DNA of 64,000 bases from Candidatus Eremiobacteraceae bacterium (GTDB lineage Bacteria; Vulcanimicrobiota; Vulcanimicrobiia; Eremiobacterales; Eremiobacteraceae), in assembly GCA_036511855.1 (NCBI GenBank), contig DATCBN010000004.1:1-64000 (forward strand), read 5' to 3'. Made by a program: the position numbers and the translations under genes. Shown here piece by piece: positions 8,110 through 17,157 of this stretch (within the stretch, counting starts at the first letter, position 1; each line of letters begins with the position of its first letter). Below the pieces are notes generated by a model. That model saw nothing but the letters and a program-made list of their open reading frames with translations, was not told the DNA's origin and searched no databases.

Positions 8110-9366
8110 ATGGCCCGCGTGACCCCCAGCCAAAGCAGCATCGCCGCACGGTCTTCCGTCAGTGCTAGCGCGCTTCATCAGCCGCTCGAACTCGACGCAG
8201 CCGAGCCCGGCGAGCGCCTCGATTGGCTTTCCGCAGGCCAAGGCTATCGCGCGCCGGACTCGCCCAAGCACGGGCTGAATCTGCTCAACCGGATCTCTAT
8301 CCTCGATCGCTATCTGCTCGGGGAGATGCTGTCGCCGTTCGCGCTCGCGCTCGCGATCATCACGCTTCTCCTGATCATCAATCAGCTTTTCCTGGCCGCC
8401 GACTACGTCATCAATAAAGGCGCGCCCGCAGTGCTGGTCCTGCGCTATTTAGTGCTCCAATTGCCGGCGCTGTTCTATCTCGCGTTCCCGTTTGCGAGCT
8501 TGGTGGCGGTCCTTCTCGGGTTCGGACGCCTGGCCGGCGACAACGAAGTCACCGCTATGCGCACGAGCGGCATCAGCGTGCATCGGATCGCCGTGCCGTG
8601 CTACGTGCTCGGCCTACTACTTTCACTGACGTCGTTCGGCATCAACGAATCGCTCGCGCCGTATGCCGATAAACGCGCCGAAGACACGTTCCGGCAGATC
8701 ATGTATCACTCGAGCCAGCCGATCATCGAGCCCGACCAATTCATGCGCACGCCCGATGGCCAGCACATGATCTACGTGGGATCGATCGATCCGACATCGG
8801 GCGCGATGCACAACATCGTGATCGAGACGTTTGGCAATAACCCGAGCCCCGATTCTATGCAAGCCGCTACGGGCCGGCAAATGGACGGCAAGATCGTCCT
8901 CACGGACGGTGTGTATACGAAATATGGCCCCGACGGCCTCGTGACCACGCAGAACAAATTCAAGACCATGGAGTTTCCGCTCGGCGATGCGAGCGTACTC
9001 TACTCTGGAGCGTTCTCGCCGTTCGCCGAGAATTCGAGCCAGTTGAGGACCGAGATCAAGAACCTCAAAGCCAGTGGCGAAGACACCAAGAACCAAGAGA
9101 TGATTCTCGAGCAGAAGTACGCCATGCCCGTCGCGTGCCTGATCAGCATCCTCATCGCCGTGCCGCTTTCGATGATGTTCGGCAAGTACGGCCGTGGGGT
9201 AGGTGCGTTGATCGCCGTCGCAGCGGTGCTCTTGTACTACGCGGCGATGGCCATCGGCGGCGCGCTCGGCAAGAACGGCGCCGTGCCCGTATTCGTCGGC
9301 TCGTGGCTGCCAAATGCGGTGATGGCGGGAGTCGGCGTAGCACTGCTCTTCAACGATAGGCGCTGA
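8110..9366 (+). CDS. LptF/LptG-type permease (YjgP/YjgQ family)
   Basis: A 418-residue inner-membrane protein of the LPS export ABC transporter. After a polar N-terminal extension of about 60 residues come three membrane helices (LLSPF-type start RYLLGEML, then hydrophobic segments to about residue 185). A periplasmic beta-jellyroll-like domain follows to about 330, then three more helices at the C-terminus. This helix-jellyroll-helix plan is specific to LptF/G. Together with LptB (not in this window) it would pull lipopolysaccharide from the inner membrane. Downstream genes encode LptD-, Lnt- and LptC-like proteins. Only one LptF/G paralogue is present here; the N-terminal extension is longer than usual. 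Confidence 0.88.
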   Translation: MARVTPSQSSIAARSSVSASALHQPLELDAAEPGERLDWLSAGQGYRAPDSPKHGLNLLNRISILDRYLLGEMLSPFALALAIITLLLIINQLFLAADYVINKGAPAVLVLRYLVLQLPALFYLAFPFASLVAVLLGFGRLAGDNEVTAMRTSGISVHRIAVPCYVLGLLLSLTSFGINESLAPYADKRAEDTFRQIMYHSSQPIIEPDQFMRTPDGQHMIYVGSIDPTSGAMHNIVIETFGNNPSPDSMQAATGRQMDGKIVLTDGVYTKYGPDGLVTTQNKFKTMEFPLGDASVLYSGAFSPFAENSSQLRTEIKNLKASGEDTKNQEMILEQKYAMPVACLISILIAVPLSMMFGKYGRGVGALIAVAAVLLYYAAMAIGGALGKNGAVPVFVGSWLPNAVMAGVGVALLFNDRR

Positions 9367-9396
9367 TGCGCACTGATCAGAGGTAGGGTCGATCGA

Positions 9397-11913
9397 TTGA
9401 TCGTCCGCCGCACGCTTGGCCAATTCGCGCACGGAGCAAGCAAAGCGTGCGCCGTCGCCTTGTGCGTTGTGCTCGCATTTCCGCCAATGGCGGCGCTTGG
9501 CACCGGGCGCGTTCATTCGGCCACCGCACGGGCGAAGACACACCATAGCTCGGCTGGCCGCGTCAACTCAGCCTTAGCGGAAGCGTTAAGTACGCCGGCA
9601 CCAACGGCCACACCGACAGCGAGCCCGGCGGCGAGCCCGCTCCCGAGCCCCAGCATGAGCCCGATGCCCACGCCGACGGCGCCGCCGGCGGTCTACGCGA
9701 CCGAGCCTCCCGACAACTCCGACTTCCCCAACTCGAACAATTCCGGCGGGCCGCCCGAACCAAACGCGACGTTCGCTCCTGCGCCCGGACCGTCTGCTTC
9801 GGCGCCCGCTGGGGTTCCGGCGGGCGACATTCGGATCACCGCGGACCGCATCGCCGGCAACGCCAAAGGTGACATGACGGCGCAAGGGCACGTCCACCTG
9901 ACGACCGACAGCGTGGACATCTCGGGCGATCAAGCCGTCTACACCGCGGTGGACAAGACGGTGAGGATGACCGGCAACGTCCACTTTGTCGGCGCCGATG
10001 GCGACACGGCAACGGCCAAGTCGCTTGCGTTCAACACCGAGAAAAACACGTTTGCGATGTTCGACGTCGCCGGCCAGACCAACGCGGTAGCGGTTCAGGG
10101 CCAGCCGATCCAGGGCTACATCTACTATCGCGGCCAGGAAGTCGACGTCGCCGCCGACGGCCACTCGATCATCCGTCATGGCTGGATCACGACGTGTTCG
10201 CTCAATCACGTCGCGTATCATATCACCGGCAAAGAGATCGAGATCCGGCCGCACGACCGCATCATCGCGCACAGTTCCGCGCTGTATCTCGGAGGCTTGT
10301 TGGTGGCCGCGCTCGGCATCGTCGTGTTGCCGCTATCGGCGGAGGCGGCGCACCGTTCGTCCGCCATCGCGCCGGACTTCGGCTACAACTCGACCGAAGG
10401 CTACTTCGCGCGCACGTACATCAATTTCTATCGCAGTCCGAACTACTACGGCACCTACCACGTCGACTATTTTCAGAAAGTTGGCGTCGGGCTCGGAATG
10501 GACGTGTTCTTCGCGCGCAAAGACGGCAAAGGCAGCGGCTACGGCTCTTTTTATACATTGCAGAACAACGCGTACGAGCGAAATCTCAGCGGCCAGAAGA
10601 GCTCGTATCAAGCCCAGCTCAGCATGTCGCGGATGCTTGGTCATCACGTGACCGGCTCGCTGCAATTCTCTTACAGTGGCCAGAGCGTGGTGGCGTCCAA
10701 CATTCCATCGTCCACGACAGCGGGTTTGACCTTCACGCACGCCGGCGCGCGCAGCACCACGACGTACATCGGCAATCTGTCGAGCAGCGGACCATCGAAC
10801 AGCATCGGCGCCAGCGTCAACCACACGATCAACTTCACGCCGACGTTCAGTCAAGTTGTGGGCCTGCAGTTTCAGGGCAACACCAATCCGCTGAACTACT
10901 CGCGTCAGATCAACTTCACGAGCGACACGCGCTTTGTGGCCAGCGCATTTGACGGCGACTTAGAAATCTCGACGTCGCACGGAACGCAGATCACGCAGCC
11001 CGGGCCGCTTGTGTCGCCGTTTCCGTCGCCGCTGCCCACGCCGATGATCGCCAACACCAACGGCTTTCAGAAGGTCCCCGAACTCACGCTGCGCGCGGTG
11101 CCGTTTCAAATCTCGTCGTTGCGGCTTCCCGTAGAGGTCACCGTCACGGACGGCATCTATAACGACCAGTTCGACAACGCGCCGAACGGCATCAAGACTT
11201 CGCGGCTCGATCTCACGACGCAGATCGGCAGCGCATTTTTCCCCGTCGGTCAAAGCTCGGACGTCACCGCGACCGCGACGCTGCGACAGGACGCGTATGG
11301 CACGGGGGATCTGCTCGGGACCGTCGGTGAGGACGTCAGCTTGCGCACCCTCTTCGGCACGCATGCCGACAACACGCTGTCGTACACCAGCTTGAGCGTG
11401 CGCGGCTATACGCCGATGCCGTCGTTCGATTCGGCGTTCGGCACGGATGATCTCGGCGAAGATCTCAACATATACAACGGCAACAAGTATCGATTTTCAG
11501 CGACCACCAGCTACGACTTCCACCAGAAGTTCTTGAGCCCGGTCGCGTACCAATTGCTGTGGCAGCCGGCGCCGCTGGCGAGCCTCAGCCTCGGCACGAC
11601 GTACGATCCGCACGGCACTGCGGGCGTCGAGCGGCCCGGCTACTCACCGCTCAACATCGCGCTTGCGACGCCCATCGGCGCGGACGATTATTTTCAGATG
11701 CAGTCCAACTACGACTTCAAGCTGCACGGCTTGCAAAACCAGTCGTATTTCCTAACGCACACGGTGAATAATTGCTATCAGGTCCGCGTCGCGTACCGCC
11801 AGGCGCTGAAAGAAGTGGATTTCTCGGTCAATCTTCTCGCGTTCCCGAACCAAGCGGCGAACTTCGGCATCAACAGCAACGGGCCGATCATCGCCCAGAG
11901 TTTCGGCCAATGA
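9397..11913 (+). CDS. LptD-like outer-membrane LPS assembly protein with OstA domain
   Basis: An 838-residue TTG-started protein. It has a signal-like N-terminus, a long Pro/Thr/Ala-rich linker (about residues 60-145), and an OstA/LptA-type beta-jellyroll (about 145-230; ITADRIAG, MTAQGHVHL, VRMTGNVHF). The long C-terminal part is rich in alternating aromatic strands, as expected for an outer-membrane barrel. In LptD the jellyroll receives LPS from the periplasmic bridge and the barrel inserts it in the outer leaflet. The proline-rich linker is unusual and might span peptidoglycan. It follows the LptF/G gene by 30 bases. It could be a remote LptD relative rather than a strict orthologue. Confidence 0.8.
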   Translation: MIVRRTLGQFAHGASKACAVALCVVLAFPPMAALGTGRVHSATARAKTHHSSAGRVNSALAEALSTPAPTATPTASPAASPLPSPSMSPMPTPTAPPAVYATEPPDNSDFPNSNNSGGPPEPNATFAPAPGPSASAPAGVPAGDIRITADRIAGNAKGDMTAQGHVHLTTDSVDISGDQAVYTAVDKTVRMTGNVHFVGADGDTATAKSLAFNTEKNTFAMFDVAGQTNAVAVQGQPIQGYIYYRGQEVDVAADGHSIIRHGWITTCSLNHVAYHITGKEIEIRPHDRIIAHSSALYLGGLLVAALGIVVLPLSAEAAHRSSAIAPDFGYNSTEGYFARTYINFYRSPNYYGTYHVDYFQKVGVGLGMDVFFARKDGKGSGYGSFYTLQNNAYERNLSGQKSSYQAQLSMSRMLGHHVTGSLQFSYSGQSVVASNIPSSTTAGLTFTHAGARSTTTYIGNLSSSGPSNSIGASVNHTINFTPTFSQVVGLQFQGNTNPLNYSRQINFTSDTRFVASAFDGDLEISTSHGTQITQPGPLVSPFPSPLPTPMIANTNGFQKVPELTLRAVPFQISSLRLPVEVTVTDGIYNDQFDNAPNGIKTSRLDLTTQIGSAFFPVGQSSDVTATATLRQDAYGTGDLLGTVGEDVSLRTLFGTHADNTLSYTSLSVRGYTPMPSFDSAFGTDDLGEDLNIYNGNKYRFSATTSYDFHQKFLSPVAYQLLWQPAPLASLSLGTTYDPHGTAGVERPGYSPLNIALATPIGADDYFQMQSNYDFKLHGLQNQSYFLTHTVNNCYQVRVAYRQALKEVDFSVNLLAFPNQAANFGINSNGPIIAQSFGQ

Positions 11914-11930
11914 CGAGCGTGGCGCTGCGG

Positions 11931-12758
11931 TTACTGATTCGGGATCGGGATGACGTCGATTTCGCCGCCGAGGATGTACGCGTTGGGATCGGACGGACCG
12001 CCGCCGGGTTTGCTCGCGCACGCCTGGAACGTGTAGACGTTTTTCGTCGACAGGCTGATGTTCGGAATGGTATCCTGCGAATTCAACCCGCACGTCATCT
12101 GGTCGAGGGCGTTTCCGTTTTCGTCGGCCGTGAACAACTGGACGAAGAGATTATCGGGCGTGGGCTGCGGATTGGCGGAAGAGGTCGGGCCCGGCGACGG
12201 AGTTGGGCGGACGTCGAGCTCCGAGATCGGGATGGTGATCAACATCGCGTTGTTGGTGCCGCCGGAGAAGCCCGCATTGGTGAAAAACGTGAATTGGTTT
12301 GCGGAAAGAAATATTCTCTGCCAGCGCACGAGCGTTTGGCCGATGCCGATGAACGACTTGTCAGCATAGTAGAAATTGTTCGTCGGAAGGCCGGTGATGC
12401 AGAAAAAATTCTGCGTCTGCGCGGGCGGGCACACGCCGTAGAAGAGCTCCTGATCCCAGTGCCCGTACGTCAGGCCTTGCGCCTCGGCAAGAGTTGGGTA
12501 GCCTGGCTGCTCCGGCGCGCCGTAGACGTTGTTCGCCCCCTGATTGATGTTCAACGCGATGATGTACGAATTGTTGCTCGGGGTGATGCTGCCGTTTTGC
12601 GACACGTAGAATTTGAACGTGATGGTGCCGGCTGCGGCGATCGTGCCGCTGGGCGGGAACACGGGGCCACGGCCGCATGCGGCGATCGCCACCGCGCCGA
12701 GCGCGACGGTCGCAGCGAGAGCGCGCCAGAAGCGGGTCGCGCCGATGGCTAAAGTCAC
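11931..12758 (-). CDS. lipoprotein of unknown function
   Basis: A 275-residue leftward gene inserted between the rightward LPS genes. From a GTG at 12758 the protein has a hydrophobic signal ending in lipobox AIAAC, then a beta-rich domain with many aromatic and Asn residues and a short Pro/Ser/Thr linker (PTPSPGPTSS) near residue 205. Cys pairs in GVCPPAQTQNFFCITG and in the C-terminal part could form disulfides. I recognise no family. Its 5' end overlaps the likely start of the divergent lnt gene by about 14 bases if both starts are right; longer starts would overlap more. Confidence 0.65.
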   Translation of the reverse strand: MTLAIGATRFWRALAATVALGAVAIAACGRGPVFPPSGTIAAAGTITFKFYVSQNGSITPSNNSYIIALNINQGANNVYGAPEQPGYPTLAEAQGLTYGHWDQELFYGVCPPAQTQNFFCITGLPTNNFYYADKSFIGIGQTLVRWQRIFLSANQFTFFTNAGFSGGTNNAMLITIPISELDVRPTPSPGPTSSANPQPTPDNLFVQLFTADENGNALDQMTCGLNSQDTIPNISLSTKNVYTFQACASKPGGGPSDPNAYILGGEIDVIPIPNQ

Positions 12759-14286
12759 ATCCGGATCCTTAACGTATTGGGCGAAGTTTGGCATCGCATT
12801 TCTCGCGCCGGTCGCCCTCGCACTTGCTTTTCCGAAAACGGATTGGTGGCCGCTTTCGTTCATCAGTCTCGCGCCGTTGTTCTGGCTGTGGAGCAACGCG
12901 TCCTGGAAATCGGCCTTCTGGTGGGGCTGGCTCTCGGGCACCGTCTATTTCGGGCTCATGCTCAATTGGGTTCCCAACTCGCTCGGCGATTACATCGGCG
13001 CGTGGACCATCCTCGCGCTCATACTCTTGGCGAGCTGGCAAGGGCTAGCGTTCGCCGCGACCGCTATCGTCGTGTCGTTTATCCGGCGCCGCGGATTCGG
13101 GTTCGGCGCGCTGTGCGTGTTCGCCGCGCCGGCCGCGTGGTTCACGATCGAGTTCGCGCGGACGCGAGGCGGGATGGGTGTGCCATTCGCCAGCCTCGGG
13201 CTCGTCGCGGCGCACGTGCCGTGGCTGCTCCCCATGGCGGCATACGCCGGCGTCTACGGCGTCGGGGCCATCGTCGCATTGATCAACGGTGCGCTGACCG
13301 GCATCGTCTGGGGCACGGCGCGCGGGCGGACAGCCGGCTGCGCCGCCATCGTGGTGATCGCGCTGCTGGTGACGGCGGGCGACATCTCGCGCGCGCACGT
13401 CGTTCAACCGGCGACGCGGTGGAAAGTCGCGATCGCGCAAGGCGATATCTCGCAACGCGTCAAGTGGAGTCCGAGCATCTTCGCGCACACGATCCAAGTG
13501 TACAGCGATCTCACGCATCAGGCTGCGAAGAGCGGCGCGCGCATCGTGGTGTGGCCGGAGACGGTCGTCACGGCGTATCCGCTTCAGGAGCCGTGGCTGC
13601 TGCACGACCTCGAGGCCATCGCGATGTCGTCGCGCGTGTGGCTGGTGGCCGGCACCGTGGACAAATTGTCGCCGCGCGGTTATCGAAACGCGGTGATCGA
13701 TATCACGCCCAAGGGCACGCTCGCCGACGTGTACGAGAAGCATCTGCTCGTGCCGTTCGCAGAGTTTCTCCCGTTTGATGGCGTCCTGCGCAAGCTACCG
13801 CTGTTGAATCAGGCGTCCGATTTTTTCCCCGGCCCGGGCCCTCATCTTCTCCCCGCGGATGCGGTGCCATTCGGCGTCCTCATCTGTTATGAATCCGGAT
13901 TCTCGTCGTACGCGCGGCAGACGGCGAACGCCGGTGCGCAGGCGCTGATCATCGTCACCGACGACGCGTGGTGGGGCGACACGTCCGGCCCATACCAGCA
14001 CTTGGACATGGCCGTCATCGATGCGGTCGAAACGGGCCGCTGGGTCGTGCGCGGCGCGGCCACCGGCGTCTCCGCCGTCATCGATCCGCACGGAAGCATT
14101 GTCTCGTCGCTGCCGCTCGACCGGCAGGGACTCCTGGTCGCAAAGATCGGCGGACCCATCGACACGCCCTACGTCCGCTTCGGCGCTTTGTGGCTCGTGC
14201 TGCTCTCCTTGGTCATGCTGGGCGTCGGATTGGGCCGGGGCCGCGCGCGCACCGTAGGATGGCGTTCGGCACGAGGACCGGCGTGA
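12745..14286 (+). CDS. lnt: apolipoprotein N-acyltransferase
   Basis: A 513-residue inner-membrane enzyme that adds the third acyl chain to the N-terminal Cys of lipoproteins. About six or seven helices in the first 220 residues are followed by a periplasmic nitrilase-like domain with the expected triad: Glu in VVWPETVV, Lys in VYEKHLLVPF and Cys in VLICYES. A last helix lies at the C-terminus. Triacylation fits the many lipobox proteins in this window and a diderm envelope. The start is not certain: ATG 12745 gives a short extra peptide before the family-like TYWAKFG. Its stop overlaps the next start (GTGA). Confidence 0.92.
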   Translation: MAKVTSGSLTYWAKFGIAFLAPVALALAFPKTDWWPLSFISLAPLFWLWSNASWKSAFWWGWLSGTVYFGLMLNWVPNSLGDYIGAWTILALILLASWQGLAFAATAIVVSFIRRRGFGFGALCVFAAPAAWFTIEFARTRGGMGVPFASLGLVAAHVPWLLPMAAYAGVYGVGAIVALINGALTGIVWGTARGRTAGCAAIVVIALLVTAGDISRAHVVQPATRWKVAIAQGDISQRVKWSPSIFAHTIQVYSDLTHQAAKSGARIVVWPETVVTAYPLQEPWLLHDLEAIAMSSRVWLVAGTVDKLSPRGYRNAVIDITPKGTLADVYEKHLLVPFAEFLPFDGVLRKLPLLNQASDFFPGPGPHLLPADAVPFGVLICYESGFSSYARQTANAGAQALIIVTDDAWWGDTSGPYQHLDMAVIDAVETGRWVVRGAATGVSAVIDPHGSIVSSLPLDRQGLLVAKIGGPIDTPYVRFGALWLVLLSLVMLGVGLGRGRARTVGWRSARGPA

Positions 14287-14867
14287 TTGCAAGCGACCGC
14301 AGTGGACGTCCGACGTGGCGCTTCTGGCTGATTGCTGTCGCGGTTCTCTTTCTGGGCGGCTACCTTTATCTGTTCATCAGCGCGATTCTCGCGCCGCCAA
14401 TGCCGCCGTTGGTCGGCTCCAACTCGGTGGTCATGCACACGCTGCACGTGATCGGCCAGCATGGGCCGAAGCTCGGCTGGAGCTTCAGCGCGGATTCGTC
14501 GTCCACGTCGCTCGACGGCGCCTACACGACGTATCAAAATGTCCGCGACGGCACGTACTACGATCACGGTAAACCGGCGTATCACATTTCCGCGCGTCAA
14601 GTCACGCTGGACACGCGCTCGCAGAACTACGCGGCCACCGGCGACGTGCACATCTGGGCGGTCACCGGCGTGCAACCGCGCGACATCAGAGCCGACGGAT
14701 TGACGTGGAATCAGCCGCTGCAGACGCTCACATGCCCGACCAACATGACGGTGCACTATAGCGGCTCCACGTATAGCGGCGCCAACCTCATCGTCAACTT
14801 CCGCGACGGCACCATTCACACGGGCCCGTCCGCAGTGACCTACGGCAAGGACAAGAAAAAGCCGTAG
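14283..14867 (+). CDS. LptC-like LPS export protein
   Basis: A 194-residue protein with one N-terminal membrane anchor (about residues 12-35) and a periplasmic beta-jellyroll with the LptC/OstA pattern: YHISARQVTLD, NYAATGDVHIW, IRADGLTW and a final strand ending in GTIHTG. In the Lpt bridge, LptC docks on LptF/G and passes LPS to LptA. The GTG start overlaps the lnt stop (GTGA) and has GAGGA upstream, so it is translated with lnt; an ATG at 14259 is possible. A family A palindrome starts one base after its stop codon. Sequence identity to characterised LptC is likely low, so the call rests on topology and neighbours. Confidence 0.75.
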   Translation: MIASDRSGRPTWRFWLIAVAVLFLGGYLYLFISAILAPPMPPLVGSNSVVMHTLHVIGQHGPKLGWSFSADSSSTSLDGAYTTYQNVRDGTYYDHGKPAYHISARQVTLDTRSQNYAATGDVHIWAVTGVQPRDIRADGLTWNQPLQTLTCPTNMTVHYSGSTYSGANLIVNFRDGTIHTGPSAVTYGKDKKKP

Positions 14868-14868
14868 T

Positions 14869-14979
14869 GTACTAGGGCAAGCATCGCTTGCCCCATCTTT
14901 TCCTTGTTTTTGTAGGAGGGTGAGCAACGCTCACCCCGTTTTTGTCTTACCCTCGTACTAGGGCAAGCATCGCTTGCCC
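14869..14979 (+). repeat. family A REP-like palindromes, three direct copies left of the RAYT gene
   Basis: Copies at 14869-14893, 14912-14936 and 14955-14979, all rightward. The middle one carries the stem variant GGGTGAGC/GCTCACCC with GTAGGA as its flank; the outer two have GTACTA. The first copy begins one base after the stop of the LptC-like gene and is followed by a T-rich stretch (ATCTTTTCC, GTTTTT), so it probably terminates that transcript. The set forms the left border of the RAYT gene and is inverted relative to the two copies on its right. Confidence 0.9.
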
Positions 14980-15002
14980 CAGCGGCTCCAAGACGTGACG
15001 TT

Positions 15003-15469
15003 GTGATTGTGCCGCGACTGCGAACGCCTCCTCGTCATCCGCTCGTTGACTACTCGGGTCCGCGAGTGTTCTTCATTACGTTTTGCGTCTGGAATCAACG
15101 CCGGATATTCGCCATGCCTGCGGCTGCTGAGTCCATGCGCGATGTCATCTTTCGGTATCGAGAACGCCAGTGGTATTGGCTTCTTTCATACTGCGTGATG
15201 CCCGACCACGTCCACATGTTGCTGAAACTTCGATCTTCCGATCGCACTCTCTCGCGCGTAGTCGCTACGTTGAAAATCGAGCGCATGAAAAGCCTAAACC
15301 GCAGAGGCGAGACGCTTCGATGGAAATATGGCTATTACGACAAGATCCTGGTGGCAATGACGCGGAATTCGGCATCGCTCACTACATAACGCAAAATCCT
15401 GTGAGGGCCAATATAGTCGACGAGTCGGGCGACTATCCGTTTACGGGGATAGTCGATCGATTCTGGTAA
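15003..15469 (+). pseudogene. REP-associated tyrosine transposase (RAYT, Y1/IS200-like), frameshifted
   Basis: A single-domain Y1 transposase of the TnpA_REP kind. The first frame (GTG at 15003) gives FFITFCVWNQRRIF, the HUH-type metal site MPDHVHMLLKL (His69, His71) and the region WKYGYYDKI with candidate catalytic tyrosines. After about 15350 the homologous continuation, AEFGIAHYITQNPVRANIV to a stop at 15469, lies in another frame; a one-base deletion around 15351-15355 explains this. Read as one protein it would be about 155 residues, normal for the family. RAYTs cut and join REP palindromes, and this gene is bracketed by inverted family A copies. The frameshift suggests it is inactive now unless frameshifting occurs. 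Confidence 0.85.
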
Positions 15470-15490
15470 GTTTAGACGCGGTGTTTGGTT

Positions 15491-15570
15491 GGGCAAGCGA
15501 TGCTTGCCCTAGTACGGTTGCCCTTCTACGGCCGATAAAAAAACGGGGCAAGCGATGCTTGCCCTAGTAC
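15491..15570 (-). repeat. family A REP-like palindromes, two leftward copies right of the RAYT gene
   Basis: Copies at 15491-15515 and 15546-15570, both leftward with the CTAGTAC flank on the right. The second copy is followed on the minus strand by a run of seven T residues, and both stand downstream of the leftward isomerase gene, so they can end its transcript. Half-units (a GTACGAGGGCAAC-like stretch) stand between each palindrome and the neighbouring copy or gene. Confidence 0.9.
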
Positions 15571-15599
15571 CGTTGCCCTCGTACGTGACGCTGATCAGA

Positions 15600-16688
15600 T
15601 TATTTCTTGGCGAGTTGCTGTTTGAGCCAGTCGATGGCTTTGACCGGCGTGGGATCTTCGCCGTAGGCGAGCGCGAGGTAGCACGAGGCGTAGTCGCCGG
15701 TGTAAACAAGCGACATGGTGCGCGCAAACGCGCTCGACCCGCTCGCCCACGCCTCGTCGATGCGAACGTGGCGGTCGGCGAGAAGTTCCTTCGTGAGTTC
15801 GACGCGCCGCACGATGTGCGTGGGCTCTGTGTGGTCGCGCAAAATGACGACGCTCAAATTCTTTTCAACGCCCGCTTGGCCATGTGTTCCGCTCCACCCG
15901 ACCGTTTCGTTGTGATTGAGCTCCGGGAACACGTTTGCCGCGGCGAGCGCCTTGGCGTTTTCCGAAATCTGCGTCTTCCAGCGGTAGGCCACGACGCCGC
16001 GCTCGGCTTGCGAACCGTAGACAATCGGGATCTTGCCGACCCACGCGTTCGCAAGCTGCTTCGCGGGATTGGAGGCTGGAGGCACATCGGGACCGAGCAG
16101 GTTGCGGACCTTGAGCAGCACGCCGGCGCCCTCGTCGATGTCGCTCAGGACCGAGTTTGGCAAAAGCCCGAGGCGGACCGCAGCGACGACGAGCGGCACG
16201 AACGCGTAGCCCACTGCTGCGCGCGGCTGCATGCCGGTGACGGGCAATTTGATGACTGGAACGCCATCGGTTTCAGCGAGCTCGTCGAGCTTGCCGCCGG
16301 TCGTGACCGCGAGAATCGGCGCACCCGCGCGGCGCGCTTGCGCGTAGACGCTGAGGGTTTCTTCGGTATTGCCTGAATTGCTCGCCGCGATCACGAGCGT
16401 GTCCGGACCGACGTACGCCGGCAATTGATAGTCGCGCACGACCGTGACCGGACACGTCAACCAAGGCTCGAATGTGGCGCGGAGCAGATCGCCGCCGATG
16501 GCAGATCCGCCCATGCCCGCGATCAAGACCGATGCGAAACGGCGTCCCGCGAGGGCGCCGAGATCGGCGCCGGCCGCGATTTTTTTCGCGTCGCCGCATT
16601 GCTCGGGCAAACCGTGGATGGCTCCGAGCATATCGCCCGGGTCGTTCGCTTTGAGGTGAGCTAGATCGGTCAGCGCGTTCGGCGACAT
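15600..16688 (-). CDS. bifunctional phosphoglucose/phosphomannose isomerase
   Basis: A 362-residue cytoplasmic enzyme of the SIS fold that interconverts glucose-6-P or mannose-6-P with fructose-6-P. The N-terminal SIS domain carries IAGMGGSAIGGDLL (near residue 55) and the sugar-phosphate loop ASNSGNTEETLSVY (near 105). The C-terminal bacterial PGI-type SIS domain contains the conserved VYGSQ, ENAK, ELNHNE and GWSG patterns. The length is typical of the archaeal/bacterial bifunctional type rather than classical Pgi. It stands alone, with the KGG gene upstream in the same direction and family A copies after its stop. Confidence 0.9.
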   Translation of the reverse strand: MSPNALTDLAHLKANDPGDMLGAIHGLPEQCGDAKKIAAGADLGALAGRRFASVLIAGMGGSAIGGDLLRATFEPWLTCPVTVVRDYQLPAYVGPDTLVIAASNSGNTEETLSVYAQARRAGAPILAVTTGGKLDELAETDGVPVIKLPVTGMQPRAAVGYAFVPLVVAAVRLGLLPNSVLSDIDEGAGVLLKVRNLLGPDVPPASNPAKQLANAWVGKIPIVYGSQAERGVVAYRWKTQISENAKALAAANVFPELNHNETVGWSGTHGQAGVEKNLSVVILRDHTEPTHIVRRVELTKELLADRHVRIDEAWASGSSAFARTMSLVYTGDYASCYLALAYGEDPTPVKAIDWLKQQLAKK

Positions 16689-16707
16689 CGATTAACCTCG
16701 GGAGAAG

Positions 16708-17001
16708 TCATTCAGCGGAGCGCTTCGCCTCTTCGATCAAGCGCTTTACTTTTTGTCCGCCTTTGTGACCTATCTCTTCGTAGAATGCTTGCCCGTATTT
16801 GTCCTTGACCGCGTTGCCGCCCTTTTGCCCGATGTTTTCATAGAAGCCCGCGCCATGGCGCTCTTTTGTGGTCTCGCCGCCCTTGCGGCCGATCGCTTCG
16901 TAGAACGATGGTCCGTACTTGTTGCGTACCGCATCGCCGCCTTTTTTGCCGGCTTCTCGGACCGTCATGTCACCGTTACGGTCCTTTTCTTTTGCTGTCA
17001 T
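16708..17001 (-). CDS. KGG-repeat stress-induced hydrophilic protein
   Basis: A 97-residue, very hydrophilic protein with four successive KGG modules (AGKKGGDAV, IGRKGGETT, IGQKGGNAV, IGHKGGQKV), spaced about 20 residues, each followed by a (Y/H)G--FYE-IG segment. This is the GsiB/LEA-like general-stress pattern; such proteins are largely disordered and are linked to desiccation, glucose starvation or salt stress. It has no signal or membrane segment. It lies 19 bases from the isomerase start and may be cotranscribed with it. Its 5' region is shared with the divergent D-aminoacylase gene. Confidence 0.88.
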   Translation of the reverse strand: MTAKEKDRNGDMTVREAGKKGGDAVRNKYGPSFYEAIGRKGGETTKERHGAGFYENIGQKGGNAVKDKYGQAFYEEIGHKGGQKVKRLIEEAKRSAE

Positions 17002-17157
17002 GCTGCTGCATTATCCTCGCGATCAGCCTTCAGTAAATCGAGAGACACGCCGCTTTAGACCAGAGTGCCGTGCGTATCATACCCGGATGCTCTCATACTA
17101 AACAGCCGTCAGGCCCAATCGGGAGGCTCATGTGCGAATTTTTGTGAAGGAGGTTTG

